In this document: positions 16,453-25,913 of the stretch, in pieces | How positions within the stretch are numbered: position 1 is the first letter of the stretch | Layout: every line of letters starts with the position of its first letter | DNA from: Fibrobacterota bacterium | GTDB taxonomy: Bacteria; Fibrobacterota; Chitinivibrionia; Chitinivibrionales; Chitinispirillaceae | Reading direction: 5' to 3' | Length of the DNA: 64,000 nt | Assembly: GCA_023412475.1 (NCBI GenBank) | Contig: JAEYNR010000008.1 | Span: 1-64,000, forward strand | Program-made: the position numbers and the translations under genes | Notes under the pieces: generated by a model | Told to the model about the DNA's origin: nothing | The model's database searches: none | Seen by the model: only the letters and a program-made list of their open reading frames with translations

Positions 16453-17877
16453 ATGAAAAACCGCATCTCCCTTCTTTTGCTGATTATACCGCTTACGCTC
16501 TTTGGTGAGCAGTTTTCCAAAAAAGAGATTCTCCAACACGCCTTCAGCCATGCCGAGGAACTTAATCTGATTAAAAAAGAGATTGCTACAGCCCAAAGTG
16601 TGGAAAAGGAATATCGCGGTAAGGGGTTTCCCACAATTGAAGCTTCCGTTAACTATCAATTAGCTCCAAAGCAGTTTATTCCCTATTCTTTTGATATGGG
16701 TGGGGGAAGCGGCAGCGGGATTTCGGGTCTTCTCGACCAGTCCCAGCCAGGTTTTATTAATGATGCAACTATTGCAGGAGCATTTGATCAAATAGTCTCC
16801 TCTATTTCGGACTTTGATTTAACACCTGATAGAAATACTATTGCATTAGGAATATCTATTACCCAACCGATTTATGCTCAGGGTAAGATTACAAAAGGGT
16901 TAAAAATTGCTCAAATGTATTATGGACTATTGGATCTGAAATATAAAAACGCTAAATTTACCCTGGCAAAAGAGATTATCAATGCTTATAACAGTGCATT
17001 GCTGGCTGGTCAGAACAGGGAAGTGCAGTCACAGGCAGTTGCTCTTGCTGAAGAAACTCACCGGCTCACCAGAGCACGTCTGGAGAGTGGTAAAGGCAAT
17101 GTTTTAGACACTCTCAACTCCAGGTTCTCTCTTCAGCAGGCGAAATTTGCTCTTAGAGATGCTGAAAAAAACCGACATCTGGCAGTCAGGAACCTGCTTA
17201 CAATTGCCTCAATGGATACAGATCCAGATGAAATCATTTTGACTGATTCACTAATGGTTATTGAATTCAGTATAACAGAAGAGGAGGCTTTTAAGCGATT
17301 ATCAGAAGAAAGCATCTCTATGCAACAAATAGACAAAGGAATCGAGATGCAACAGTGGCAGACAAAGATTGTCAAAGCCGATTTCTTACCTACCGTATAT
17401 GCGGGTGCATCAATATCGAAGATTAGCATGTTCGATAGAGGGGATGAGCTTTCCTGGGGTGATGATCAGAAGCTGTTTGTTGGAGCTTCGATTCCGATTT
17501 ATTCAGGGGGACAGAAACTGCAGAAAGTCAAACAGGCCGGTTATGAAGAGCAGAAATTGCAGGAAATCAAAAAAAAGACTCTTAATCAGCTAAATCTTGC
17601 TTTAACCAGTTACTATGAGGAACTTGCTGTATCAAAAGAGGAGTGTGCAGAAGCTCGCCATCTGATTGCGTTGACCACTCAAGGGGCACAAATAGCATCT
17701 CTTTCCTATGAAATCGGCCAGATCACTCAAGTTGACCTCACCAACAGCAGACAGCAGTTAAGCTTGTCAAAACTTGCTTACAATAGCGCTGTACATAAAC
17801 TGAATACCGCAATCGCCGGAATTAAAATGTTAATTGGAGATGATTCCTTATTATTAGCAGAGCAGGAGGATAAATAA
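16453..17877 (+). CDS. TolC-family outer membrane factor
   Basis: ATG at 16453 is chosen because AGAGGA precedes it and a signal peptide follows at once (KNRISLLLLIIPLTLFGEQ); the upstream extension to 16348 has neither. The 474-residue product has the two-repeat outer-membrane-efflux architecture. The first repeat has long helices rich in A, L and Q (about 25-60 and 140-235). The second has corresponding helices at about 290-330 and 355-465, and barrel strands such as IALGISITQPIYAQGKI and LFVGASIPIYSGGQKL, the conserved P-I/L-Y-G motif. It forms the exit duct of the tripartite pump encoded by the next two genes. The stop codon is directly followed by the adaptor start. Confidence 0.9.
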   Translation: MKNRISLLLLIIPLTLFGEQFSKKEILQHAFSHAEELNLIKKEIATAQSVEKEYRGKGFPTIEASVNYQLAPKQFIPYSFDMGGGSGSGISGLLDQSQPGFINDATIAGAFDQIVSSISDFDLTPDRNTIALGISITQPIYAQGKITKGLKIAQMYYGLLDLKYKNAKFTLAKEIINAYNSALLAGQNREVQSQAVALAEETHRLTRARLESGKGNVLDTLNSRFSLQQAKFALRDAEKNRHLAVRNLLTIASMDTDPDEIILTDSLMVIEFSITEEEAFKRLSEESISMQQIDKGIEMQQWQTKIVKADFLPTVYAGASISKISMFDRGDELSWGDDQKLFVGASIPIYSGGQKLQKVKQAGYEEQKLQEIKKKTLNQLNLALTSYYEELAVSKEECAEARHLIALTTQGAQIASLSYEIGQITQVDLTNSRQQLSLSKLAYNSAVHKLNTAIAGIKMLIGDDSLLLAEQEDK

Positions 17878-18915
17878 ATGAAAGTTATCGTATTAACACT
17901 GATTGTTCCTGCAGCTATCTTGCTTGCAGGGTGCAGTAATCAGAAAAAAGAGGAAAGTGCGCCCAAAACCATTCAGCAGATTCAAGCTGAAAAGGGAATT
18001 CCGGTCACAACCCGAAAAATCGGCTATGGTCTTATCCGAAGAATCGAACGAAGCAATGGAACTCTTCAGGGCGCAGTTGAAGCGACACTGGCCAATGGTT
18101 TGGGTGGTACATTGAAAGATGTCAAGGTTGCAGTAGGCAATACCGTCAGAAAAGATGAAGTTGTAGCGGTAATGGAAATTGATGGTGGTTCGCCGATTGA
18201 CCTTGCTCAGAGTGCATATGAATACGCTAAGAAAGCTTATGAACGTGCAAAGAAACTCCACACTCAGGGTGCTATCTCCAACGAGCAGGTCGATGGTGCA
18301 CGGGTTCAGTATGAAGATGCAAAAAGAAATCTTGGGCAGGCAACTGTGGGAGTGAACGTTATCGCTCCCTTTACAGGAATAGTAATGGAGATCTATCAGA
18401 ATGAAGGCAGCAAGATTTCAGACAGAAGCCCGATAGTAAAAATTGCGGACATTTCAAATATTGAAGTTAATATGCAGGTCAACGAGCAAGCTATTGGCTT
18501 TTATAAAAAAGGTCAAAAGGCTTTTATGTTAATGCAGGAGGATACGGTCTGGGGTTCAATTGATCGAATCGCATTGGGTGCAAATGGCCTTGCACACAGT
18601 TTCAAAGTAACTGCCCGCTTTCCCAATCATAACCGCAGTTTAAAACCGGGCATGTTCAAGCAGATACACACTGTTGTTAATGAAAAAATCGATGCACTAT
18701 ATGTTCCTCTTGAAGCGGTCAACTTTACTCACAACAATGACCCCTATCTATTCTCTTTACAAGATGGCAAAGCTGTTAAAAAAATCGTTACGTTAGGTAT
18801 CAATACCGGTCTTACATATGAAATTGAACAAGGGTGCACGGCTGATGAGCATATTATTGTCTCAGGCTTTTCGATGCTTCAGGATGGCTCAAAAGTTAAT
18901 GTGATTAATCAGTAA
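17878..18915 (+). CDS. RND efflux periplasmic adaptor (HlyD/MFP family)
   Basis: The 345-residue lipoprotein has the lipobox LLAGC with the acylated Cys at residue 19, so it is anchored to the inner membrane facing the periplasm. Lipoyl half-motifs (GLGGTLKDVKVAVGNTVRKD and VIAPFTGIVMEIYQNEGSKI) flank a short helical hairpin (about 100-150; YAKKAYERAKKLHTQGAISN). A beta-barrel domain (about 185-265) and a C-terminal membrane-proximal domain complete the family layout. It links the TolC protein upstream with the RND pump downstream. It starts right after the stop of the TolC gene, with AGGAGGA overlapping the end of that gene as ribosome site. Confidence 0.93.
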   Translation: MKVIVLTLIVPAAILLAGCSNQKKEESAPKTIQQIQAEKGIPVTTRKIGYGLIRRIERSNGTLQGAVEATLANGLGGTLKDVKVAVGNTVRKDEVVAVMEIDGGSPIDLAQSAYEYAKKAYERAKKLHTQGAISNEQVDGARVQYEDAKRNLGQATVGVNVIAPFTGIVMEIYQNEGSKISDRSPIVKIADISNIEVNMQVNEQAIGFYKKGQKAFMLMQEDTVWGSIDRIALGANGLAHSFKVTARFPNHNRSLKPGMFKQIHTVVNEKIDALYVPLEAVNFTHNNDPYLFSLQDGKAVKKIVTLGINTGLTYEIEQGCTADEHIIVSGFSMLQDGSKVNVINQ

Positions 18916-18925
18916 AGGAGAAGCT

Positions 18926-21900
18926 ATGAACATTGCCGGAATAAGCATTCGACGGCCATTAATGATGATCATGTGCATTTTGGCAGTGGCCATGTTCGGA
19001 GTTGTGGTATTTTTGAGATTGCCTGTAGATAAAATGCCGGATATGGAACTTCCATATATCACTGTGCAGGCAATTTACCCCGGAGCAGGGCCTGATCAAA
19101 TTGAGCTTAATGTAGTTAAACCCATCGAAGAACAGATAAGTACTATCGGAGGACTGAAACATGTCACCTCATTCTGTCTTGAATCAGCAGCATTTCTGGT
19201 GCTGGAGTTCAATTCCGATGTCAATCCCGATCTTGCCTCTATCGAGGTAAAGGATAAAATCGACCAGATCCTTTACAACCTTCCCAAAGACCTGGAAAAA
19301 CCAATTATCTCCAAACACAATCCCAATGATTTACCTATTGTAACACTGTCGGTAACTGCACCTGTTACACCCGATAAGTTGCGACGCTACGTTGACGATG
19401 AAATAAAGGATCAGTTTTCTCAAATAAACGGTGTTGCCAAGATCGATGTAATCGGCGGACGGGAGCGTGAGATTATTGTAAATCTGAATCAGGAAAAAAT
19501 GGCTGCTCACAATCTCACCATTTTTCAGGTAGCTGCACTCCTCAAGGCTCAAAACACCACAATCCCAGGTGGATTTGTAACCGGTGAAAACAGGGAATAT
19601 TCTGTAAAGGTTTCCGGTGAGTACAGCTCTCTTGATGAAATCCGGGAGATGCAGATTCCGGTTTTCAAGCAGTATGGTGAGGTTGTTCAAAATTATAATA
19701 TCAGGCTCAAAGACATTGCTTCAGTTGAAGATGGATACAAAGAGGTACGTGAATTCGCGAGATTTCAGGGTAAAGAATCGGTTCATATATCCATCACAAA
19801 AAATACCGATGCAAACGTTGCCAGCACTGCAGATATGGTTATAGCAAAGGTTGAGGAGATCACAAAGATGCTTCCTCAAGGATATTCAATTGATGTAATT
19901 GAAAATTCCTCGACATTTATTAAAAGTACGGTTGAAGATACCTACAGTAACCTGATAACTGGTATCATTCTTACTGCGCTTATTTTGCTTTTGTTTCTTT
20001 TTGACTGGCGAGTCACGCTTATTGCCGCCATTACGATGCCCCTCTCTTTGATAATGGCTATGGTGGGAATGAGTGCAGCAGGATTCTCCTTAAACACTAT
20101 TACTCTTATGTCTCTGACCATCTCCATAGGATTGTTGGTTACCAACTCTATTGTGGTAATAGAGAATATTGTTCGTCACCGTAACATGGGGAAAAATATT
20201 CGCAAGGCATCGGAGGAAGGGACAAATGAGATATTTGTGGCAGTGCTAGCTTCAACTCTGACTAACCTTGCAGTTTTTATTCCTATAGCCACAACTACAG
20301 GAATTATAGGAAGTGCTTTTAAATCCCTTGGTTTGACAATCGTATTTGCCACAATTGCCTCCATTTTCCTTAGCTTTACACTTACTCCCCTTTTGGCATC
20401 ACGAATGCTAAAGCAGAAAAACAACGGCATATCAACAGAGGTCAAGCGCAATGCGATGGACCGTCTCCTTTCGAGTGTTGATCGAAAGTATGAAAAACTA
20501 CTTAACCTGCTGCTCTCCAACAGAGTCGCTCAAATTGCAGTTGTGATCAGTATTCTTTTGATATTCTGGGCAACCTTGCAGTTTGTAACTCCCAAACTGG
20601 GATCGGAATTTGTGCCTAAAATGGATGAAGGTGTAATATCTATCTCAATAGAGCTTCCTTCAGGTACACCTATCGATATCACTAAAAATAGGGTACTTGC
20701 AATTGAAGAGCTGGTCAAAGATCTTCCTGACCTTATTTCAATCTCCTCCTCTATCGGGGGAACCGGAGTATATACTGGAGTGCAGTATGGCGAAGTGCGC
20801 CTGAAGTTTACTCCTGAGACAGAGCGTGACCAGTCGATTTACGAAAAGGTAAATATTCTCCGCCCTATGCTCTCAGATATTCCCGATGCAAAAATCAGTG
20901 TAGGATCCATTGGTGGCCTTGCCGGTGAAAACGACGGAGCAGACATGCAGATCGAAGTAAAAGGCGTTGAAATGGGCAAACTATTCGCCTATTCGCAACA
21001 GGTCATGGATATCCTTAACCAGACACCAAATCTGACCGATTTAAACAGTTCCTGGAAAGGTGATAAGCCAGAGATCGCTATCATACCAAACAGGGAGCGA
21101 TTGGAGCATTACGGTCTTTCGCCTAATCTGTCTCAGTCAACTACTATACAGATGCTGGGAGGTCTGGTCAGATATAATATCACAGGTGATGATGGAGCAA
21201 TATACAGAGAAAGTGGTGAGGACTATCCCATAAGGGTTCAACTGGATAAAAAATCCCGCAGCACCGTACGTGATGTACAGACCATGGAAATACTTACCCC
21301 CAGAGGTCCGGTTCCTTTGGAAGCAGTTGCCGATGTAGAATATACTGGCGGTATCTCCTCAATTACCCGAAAAGACAAACAGCGAATGATTTCGATTTCT
21401 GCCAATCAAACCAGTGGTAATATCGGAAAGAAGATATCCGCTATAGAAGAAAAAATTAAAGAACTTGATCTGGAGCCGGGATATAGTATCAAGTTTGCCG
21501 GTACGCAGGATTTAATGAATGACTCATTCAGTCAATTGGGACTGGCATCTATTCTGGCTGTAGCCCTGACATTCATGCTTCTGGTTGCACTGCTGGAATC
21601 GCTCTCTATGTCTTTTGTAATCATGTTGACTATCCCTTTGGGGCTGATCGGTGTGATCTGGTTTATGTACATTACCAATAGTACGATTTCCATGATTTCA
21701 TTGCTCTCACTGATCATGCTTATAGGAGTGGTGGTTAACAATGCAATATTGCTTGTTGATTATGCAAGGGGACAAAGGTTACAACGCGGTATCTCTGCAA
21801 AAGAGGCGATCGTTGAGGCTGGCGGAACCAAGCTAAGAGCCATTATCATGTCTAATCTGGCAATTATTATCTCCATGATTCCTATGGCATTGGGAATAGG

Positions 21901-22060
21901 AGCCGGAGGAAATTTCAGAGCATCGTTTGCTATCACCACTATTGGAGGTGTGGCAGTATCAACCATTTTCACATTCTTCTTAACACCCATCTTATACTTA
22001 TGGACTGCACCATCGCTGAAAAAGCTCAAAGAGGAATTTGAATCTGAGCATAGCGTGTGA
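18926..22060 (+). CDS. RND efflux permease (AcrB/HAE1-like) with substituted proton-relay residues
   Basis: An inner-membrane pump of 1044 residues, full length for the family, with twelve predicted helices and two large periplasmic loops. TM1 (RRPLMMIMCILAVAMFGVVV) is followed by the conserved KMPDMELPYI and YPGAGPDQIE. TM4 reads IGLLVTNSIVVIENIVRH: the two aspartates normally found here (D407/D408 of AcrB) are Thr406 and Asn407. TM10 has VVVNNAILLVDYARG, where AcrB has a lysine. The energy coupling may therefore use other residues. Substrates cannot be predicted. AGGAG lies six bases before the ATG, and the TetR gene follows 13 bases after the stop, indicating one operon. Confidence 0.93.
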   Translation: MNIAGISIRRPLMMIMCILAVAMFGVVVFLRLPVDKMPDMELPYITVQAIYPGAGPDQIELNVVKPIEEQISTIGGLKHVTSFCLESAAFLVLEFNSDVNPDLASIEVKDKIDQILYNLPKDLEKPIISKHNPNDLPIVTLSVTAPVTPDKLRRYVDDEIKDQFSQINGVAKIDVIGGREREIIVNLNQEKMAAHNLTIFQVAALLKAQNTTIPGGFVTGENREYSVKVSGEYSSLDEIREMQIPVFKQYGEVVQNYNIRLKDIASVEDGYKEVREFARFQGKESVHISITKNTDANVASTADMVIAKVEEITKMLPQGYSIDVIENSSTFIKSTVEDTYSNLITGIILTALILLLFLFDWRVTLIAAITMPLSLIMAMVGMSAAGFSLNTITLMSLTISIGLLVTNSIVVIENIVRHRNMGKNIRKASEEGTNEIFVAVLASTLTNLAVFIPIATTTGIIGSAFKSLGLTIVFATIASIFLSFTLTPLLASRMLKQKNNGISTEVKRNAMDRLLSSVDRKYEKLLNLLLSNRVAQIAVVISILLIFWATLQFVTPKLGSEFVPKMDEGVISISIELPSGTPIDITKNRVLAIEELVKDLPDLISISSSIGGTGVYTGVQYGEVRLKFTPETERDQSIYEKVNILRPMLSDIPDAKISVGSIGGLAGENDGADMQIEVKGVEMGKLFAYSQQVMDILNQTPNLTDLNSSWKGDKPEIAIIPNRERLEHYGLSPNLSQSTTIQMLGGLVRYNITGDDGAIYRESGEDYPIRVQLDKKSRSTVRDVQTMEILTPRGPVPLEAVADVEYTGGISSITRKDKQRMISISANQTSGNIGKKISAIEEKIKELDLEPGYSIKFAGTQDLMNDSFSQLGLASILAVALTFMLLVALLESLSMSFVIMLTIPLGLIGVIWFMYITNSTISMISLLSLIMLIGVVVNNAILLVDYARGQRLQRGISAKEAIVEAGGTKLRAIIMSNLAIIISMIPMALGIGAGGNFRASFAITTIGGVAVSTIFTFFLTPILYLWTAPSLKKLKEEFESEHSV

Positions 22061-22073
22061 AAGGATCTGGATA

Positions 22074-22736
22074 ATGGAAGAACTGGATTGCAAAGAGAAA
22101 AGAAAACAACTGGTCAGAGATACCAAAACTAGCTTGATCCTTGATGCAGCCCTGGAGGTGCTCTCGCAAAAAGGGTATTATGAAACCAGGCTCGAAGACA
22201 TAGCGGAAAAGGCAGGCTTCTCAAAGTCTGCCCTTTACCGCTATTATAAAGACAAGGATGAGATTTTTTTGACTATTGCTGTAAGGGAAAGAAACAGAGT
22301 CTATGATAAACTCACTAATGATCCCCAATACCAGTTGGATAAGCAACTGCACATAATCGAAAATCTACGCCGTTTCCTTACTGCAGCATTCACAGTCTGG
22401 GGTGAGAATTTCTCTTTCCTTCTCTCCATGAATTCAGTCCAGGTTCTATCCCTTATTGACCAGATTAAGGGAAGCGATAATTTGATGGAGATTGAGAAGG
22501 ATTTTCTGCGTGTTGAGGACAGACTGGAAAGACTGATTGTAGAACTTATTGAAAGTGCCAGAGAAAAGGGGGAGATTTCCTCGAATCTGAGCTCTATTTT
22601 AATTTATGATTTTATTCAGGGACTGTTTCTTGTTAAGGTAAAGATCTGGCATCAAAACAAAAGTATGGGAGATGTCAATAAAGCTATCGAAGCGATATTG
22701 AGCTTTATTGGCAAGGGAATCGGTTCAGAGTTGTGA
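22074..22736 (+). CDS. TetR/AcrR-family repressor of the efflux operon
   Basis: Start at ATG 22074, behind AAGGA around the stop of the pump gene; upstream ATG 22038 would overlap the pump. The 220-residue product has a TetR N-terminal DNA-binding domain: ILDAALEVLSQKGYYETRLE, then the helix-turn-helix IAEKAGFSKSALYRYYKDKDEIF at about 43-65. The all-helical C-terminal ligand-binding domain is less conserved. As the last gene of the efflux operon it is expected to repress that operon and be released by pump substrates. The palindrome at 16356-16375 is a candidate site. The link between them is inference. Confidence 0.92.
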   Translation: MEELDCKEKRKQLVRDTKTSLILDAALEVLSQKGYYETRLEDIAEKAGFSKSALYRYYKDKDEIFLTIAVRERNRVYDKLTNDPQYQLDKQLHIIENLRRFLTAAFTVWGENFSFLLSMNSVQVLSLIDQIKGSDNLMEIEKDFLRVEDRLERLIVELIESAREKGEISSNLSSILIYDFIQGLFLVKVKIWHQNKSMGDVNKAIEAILSFIGKGIGSEL

Positions 22737-23040
22737 AGAGGTTAATTCCCATAATCTTTTTGCCAGATCCCCAGGTACTCTTTGCTGCAAGCTACCGATT
22801 ATTTCCGCCTTGCCAAAGCTTCCGTCCCAAAAGCGTTGTCCGGTAGGTAATTTGTACTCAATTGAGCATTTTTTTCATGTAAAATATCTTTTTAACTACA
22901 AAAATCAACATTCCTGCTCTTTTTACACTACATTTTTTTAAAATCTGCCGGAAAAGTCCCGGATACTTTACCCATGTAGCGAGCTTGATTGCCAACGCAG
23001 CTTCGTTCAACTAGATTCTATCCGCAACGCAACTGAAGGT
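22737..23040. other. Gap between the TetR gene and the PDZ remnant
   Basis: No gene or RNA is supported here. The last 30 bases are in frame with the PDZ remnant (after a TAG at 23009-23011) and probably belong to the same decayed gene. Confidence 0.3.
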
Positions 23041-23319
23041 TTGCTGGAAACGGGGCTTTCTGTGTGCGCTGCGGATAAAATCCTAAGTGTTGTAGGCCAT
23101 TTACTCGACGGTATAAAGACATTATATGGGCGCTCGAAGAAACCGGAAGTTTTGTCTCAAAGGATAAATCCCAGTCTTTTTAATAAAATTGCTATTGTAA
23201 ATAGCCTTCGTGGAAAGATCGGATCCACTGTCAAACTTACGGTTAAGAGAACTGGTGTGGACACATTATTGTCATTCAGCATCACACGTGCAGAATTTTC
23301 TGCACCCGCCGTAAAGTAA
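23041..23319 (+). pseudogene. PDZ-domain remnant of a S41 carboxy-terminal processing protease
   Basis: The frame encodes GLSVCAADKILSVVGHLLDGIK and later LRGKIGSTVKLTVKRTGVDT, then LSFSITRAEF. These are recognisable, decayed versions of the CtpA PDZ segments GL-x-x-GDKIL-x-V-x-G-x-x-x-x-G, LRG-x-x-GT-x-V-x-L-x-x-x-R and F-x-ITRA. Upstream in-frame sequence (from about 23012) still fits, but there is no signal peptide, no ribosome site and no protease domain after the PDZ, where the frame simply stops. The catalytic Ser/Lys are absent. It is best read as a gene fragment. Confidence 0.5.
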
Positions 23320-23550
23320 GTAGGTAACAACGCCACCCTCTCTTTTCGTCTTCAACACTACTTCTCTTCAGATACCCGCAAGTGTCTGTAGAGAAGTATT
23401 CTACATTGTGAACCAGTGATGCCTAACATACTCAGATTCTCCTCTTTTTCAGCAAATAAAGACGAGTGCGCAAAATATTATTGAAATTAAATGTCATCGA
23501 GTAAATGAACTACCAACAGCGACAGCTTGGTTCCGCTGGTTTTAAGGTTT

Positions 23551-23581
23551 AGTAACTATCAGAAATGGAATAATAGTTACT
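23551..23581. repeat. Inverted repeat at the end of the pbpC gene
   Basis: A perfect nine-base inverted repeat (AGTAACTAT / ATAGTTACT, 13-base loop) overlaps the pbpC stop codon. It could end transcription of the A2M-pbpC operon, but there is no T run after it on the minus strand. Confidence 0.35.
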
Positions 23582-25913
23582 CTAATTCCTTATCTTTTGC
23601 AGCTATCCTGAAACTCACCCTTTTCTCTCCACCCTGATTATCAAAAACACTCAAAACATGTTTTCCCGAATTACACATAATAGCCATATTATGAAAATCA
23701 TCTGTTTCAGCGATAAATTTGCCATCAAGGTACCACAGCAGAGGACTTTCTGTCTGAGTCGATGCCTTACACACGACCTGCTGATACTTTTCATCCATAC
23801 CCCGTGGAATAAAAATGGTTATCCCATCAACTGGATATTCTATATCAATATTGCTTTTTCTAATTTTAACTGCAGTGCAGGAAGAAAGATGTGCAGGCAT
23901 GACATCAATTGCCATGCCCCTTTTGCGCATTATCTCTGAAGCTTTTACTGGATAGACAAGTAAAGTAGTATCCTTTTTCTCCACTGCTCTCCAGCACCTT
24001 GAACAGATTTCATGACCACTCTGCCTGTCTATTACCACCTTGCGATGCCATGGACACTGTTGTGTCTTCCAGGCTCCTGAAGGCCCAAGCACAGTGATGG
24101 TTTGCGGACATGAAGGGCCAGGCAGATAACCAGTGGCAGAGCATACAGCAATCCTCTTCAGATCATATTCGGGACACTGAAGCCACAATGATTTTCTTCT
24201 GTCTGTTAACTGATGAAAAAGTGTGAACATTACCGGACCTGCGGAAACTGCTCCTCCTAAAAAAGGATTTCCTTCACCTGAGAAATTACCAACCCAAACG
24301 CCAATAGTCCATTGATTGTTCACTCCTATTGCCCATGCATCCTTTTGTCCATAGCTGGTTCCAGTTTTCCAGGCAACCGGAATATGAGCTGCAAACAGAT
24401 GCCCGTTTTTCTCGTTTTCGGGCCGCTCAAGCTTACTTATTGCAGACAGGATTAGCCATGATGCTCCAGGGCTGCATAATCGTAACGAGTCACTCTTTCT
24501 TTCTATTCCATAAAGCATCTCTGCTTCACGTATAAGGCCCTCATTACTAAAGGCACAGTATATTTGACATATATCCCACAATCGCACCTCCGCTCCTCCA
24601 AGAATAAGCGATAACCCATATCCATCAGCACTTCTGAAAAGAGAAGAAACTCCCATTCGTTTTAGATCCTGATAGAAATCGGCCTGGCCATATTCGTAAA
24701 GAAGACGAACAGCAGGAACGTTGAGTGATTGAATCAGCATCTGCTCAATAGTAACCATGCCCTGAAACTCTTGCGATGCATTTGATGGTGAGAATGTACC
24801 GTAAAAGGTTGGCACATCCTGAATTTTGCTTTCAATTACCCATGGCCCACGATCAAGAGCTCTGCCAACCAGAAGCGGCTTCAGAAGGCTTCCGCTCGAA
24901 CGTAAAGCCATCACGCCATCCACCCTGCCCGAATTTATTGTGTCATCATAACCCTGAGATCCAACATACGCTACTACCTGGCTTGTTTTGTTATCAATTA
25001 CAAGAGCAGCCATATTGGCCACACCATATTTCTTATAGTTACAGCTATACCTTTCTGTAATATCCTCTGTATCTTTTTGTATCTTCTTATCCAGTGTTGT
25101 CTGAACCAGATCTTTATCTGTCGATCGAAGGGCCAGTTCTGAGAAGTGCGGAGCTTCAAAGGGCAGCCTGCTTTTGGCCGGGGGAAGCGGTTCGTCAACT
25201 GAAAGTCTATATGTAATAGTATCGATTATCCCTTTAACATGTAGAGTCTTTATGAGACGATCCCTTTTCATTTTCAGTTCCCAGCGTTGCTTTTTTATGT
25301 TTATCATCGATGGGTTGTTTGGAAGAACTGCGAATAGTGCAGCTTCTGCCCATGTAATCTCCTCCAGTGGCTTGCCGAAATAATACCTGGATGCAGACCA
25401 TATTCCTGCAACATTTCCTCCCATTGGGGCATGGGTTGCATACAGTTTCAGAACATCCAGTTTCGGCTTTTGAAGAGTCAGTCTTATTGCTGTGATGCAT
25501 TCAACTGCCTTATTCAGAAATGTACGTTTTCGGGGATTGGACAACCGCACCACCTGCATAGTTATGGTACTTGCGCCTCTCTCTTTTTTCCCAGTCCGAA
25601 TGTTACGCACAAACGAATTAACTATTGAAAATGGATCAATTCCCGGATGATAAAAAAACCTCCGATCCTCCATCATGATAACAGCTTTGATATATTTATT
25701 AGAAAGCTTTTCTGATTCTGGAGCAAAGCGCAACTGCTCATCTTTGGCCAATGTCACCCGTAGTATATCACCATGACGGTCGGTTACCAACCGCGAATAA
25801 TCATCTTGAAATAATTCCCCTGCTGGCCAGATTAATAAACCTACAAAAAGAGCTGCCCCTGCAATGGCAGCCCACTTAAAGATAGTCACTTTATACAAAC
25901 AACGAACATTCAT
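23577..25913 (-). CDS. pbpC: Penicillin-binding protein 1C
   Basis: A bifunctional peptidoglycan synthase of 778 residues. One N-terminal membrane helix (about 13-30) precedes the GT51 transglycosylase domain with catalytic Glu82 in EDRRFFYHPGIDP and the RGASTITMQ motif. The transpeptidase domain has the SxxK box at 342-345 (SLLK) and KTG at 516-518 (WKTGTSYGQKDAWAIG). The C-terminus (about 690-775) is a BiPBP_C domain typical of PbpC. Its start overlaps the alpha-2-macroglobulin stop by four bases (ATGA), so the two are translationally coupled. This pairing is well known in proteobacteria, where the macroglobulin is thought to trap proteases entering through damaged wall that PbpC repairs. 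Confidence 0.94.
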   Translation of the reverse strand: MNVRCLYKVTIFKWAAIAGAALFVGLLIWPAGELFQDDYSRLVTDRHGDILRVTLAKDEQLRFAPESEKLSNKYIKAVIMMEDRRFFYHPGIDPFSIVNSFVRNIRTGKKERGASTITMQVVRLSNPRKRTFLNKAVECITAIRLTLQKPKLDVLKLYATHAPMGGNVAGIWSASRYYFGKPLEEITWAEAALFAVLPNNPSMINIKKQRWELKMKRDRLIKTLHVKGIIDTITYRLSVDEPLPPAKSRLPFEAPHFSELALRSTDKDLVQTTLDKKIQKDTEDITERYSCNYKKYGVANMAALVIDNKTSQVVAYVGSQGYDDTINSGRVDGVMALRSSGSLLKPLLVGRALDRGPWVIESKIQDVPTFYGTFSPSNASQEFQGMVTIEQMLIQSLNVPAVRLLYEYGQADFYQDLKRMGVSSLFRSADGYGLSLILGGAEVRLWDICQIYCAFSNEGLIREAEMLYGIERKSDSLRLCSPGASWLILSAISKLERPENEKNGHLFAAHIPVAWKTGTSYGQKDAWAIGVNNQWTIGVWVGNFSGEGNPFLGGAVSAGPVMFTLFHQLTDRRKSLWLQCPEYDLKRIAVCSATGYLPGPSCPQTITVLGPSGAWKTQQCPWHRKVVIDRQSGHEICSRCWRAVEKKDTTLLVYPVKASEIMRKRGMAIDVMPAHLSSCTAVKIRKSNIDIEYPVDGITIFIPRGMDEKYQQVVCKASTQTESPLLWYLDGKFIAETDDFHNMAIMCNSGKHVLSVFDNQGGEKRVSFRIAAKDKELE

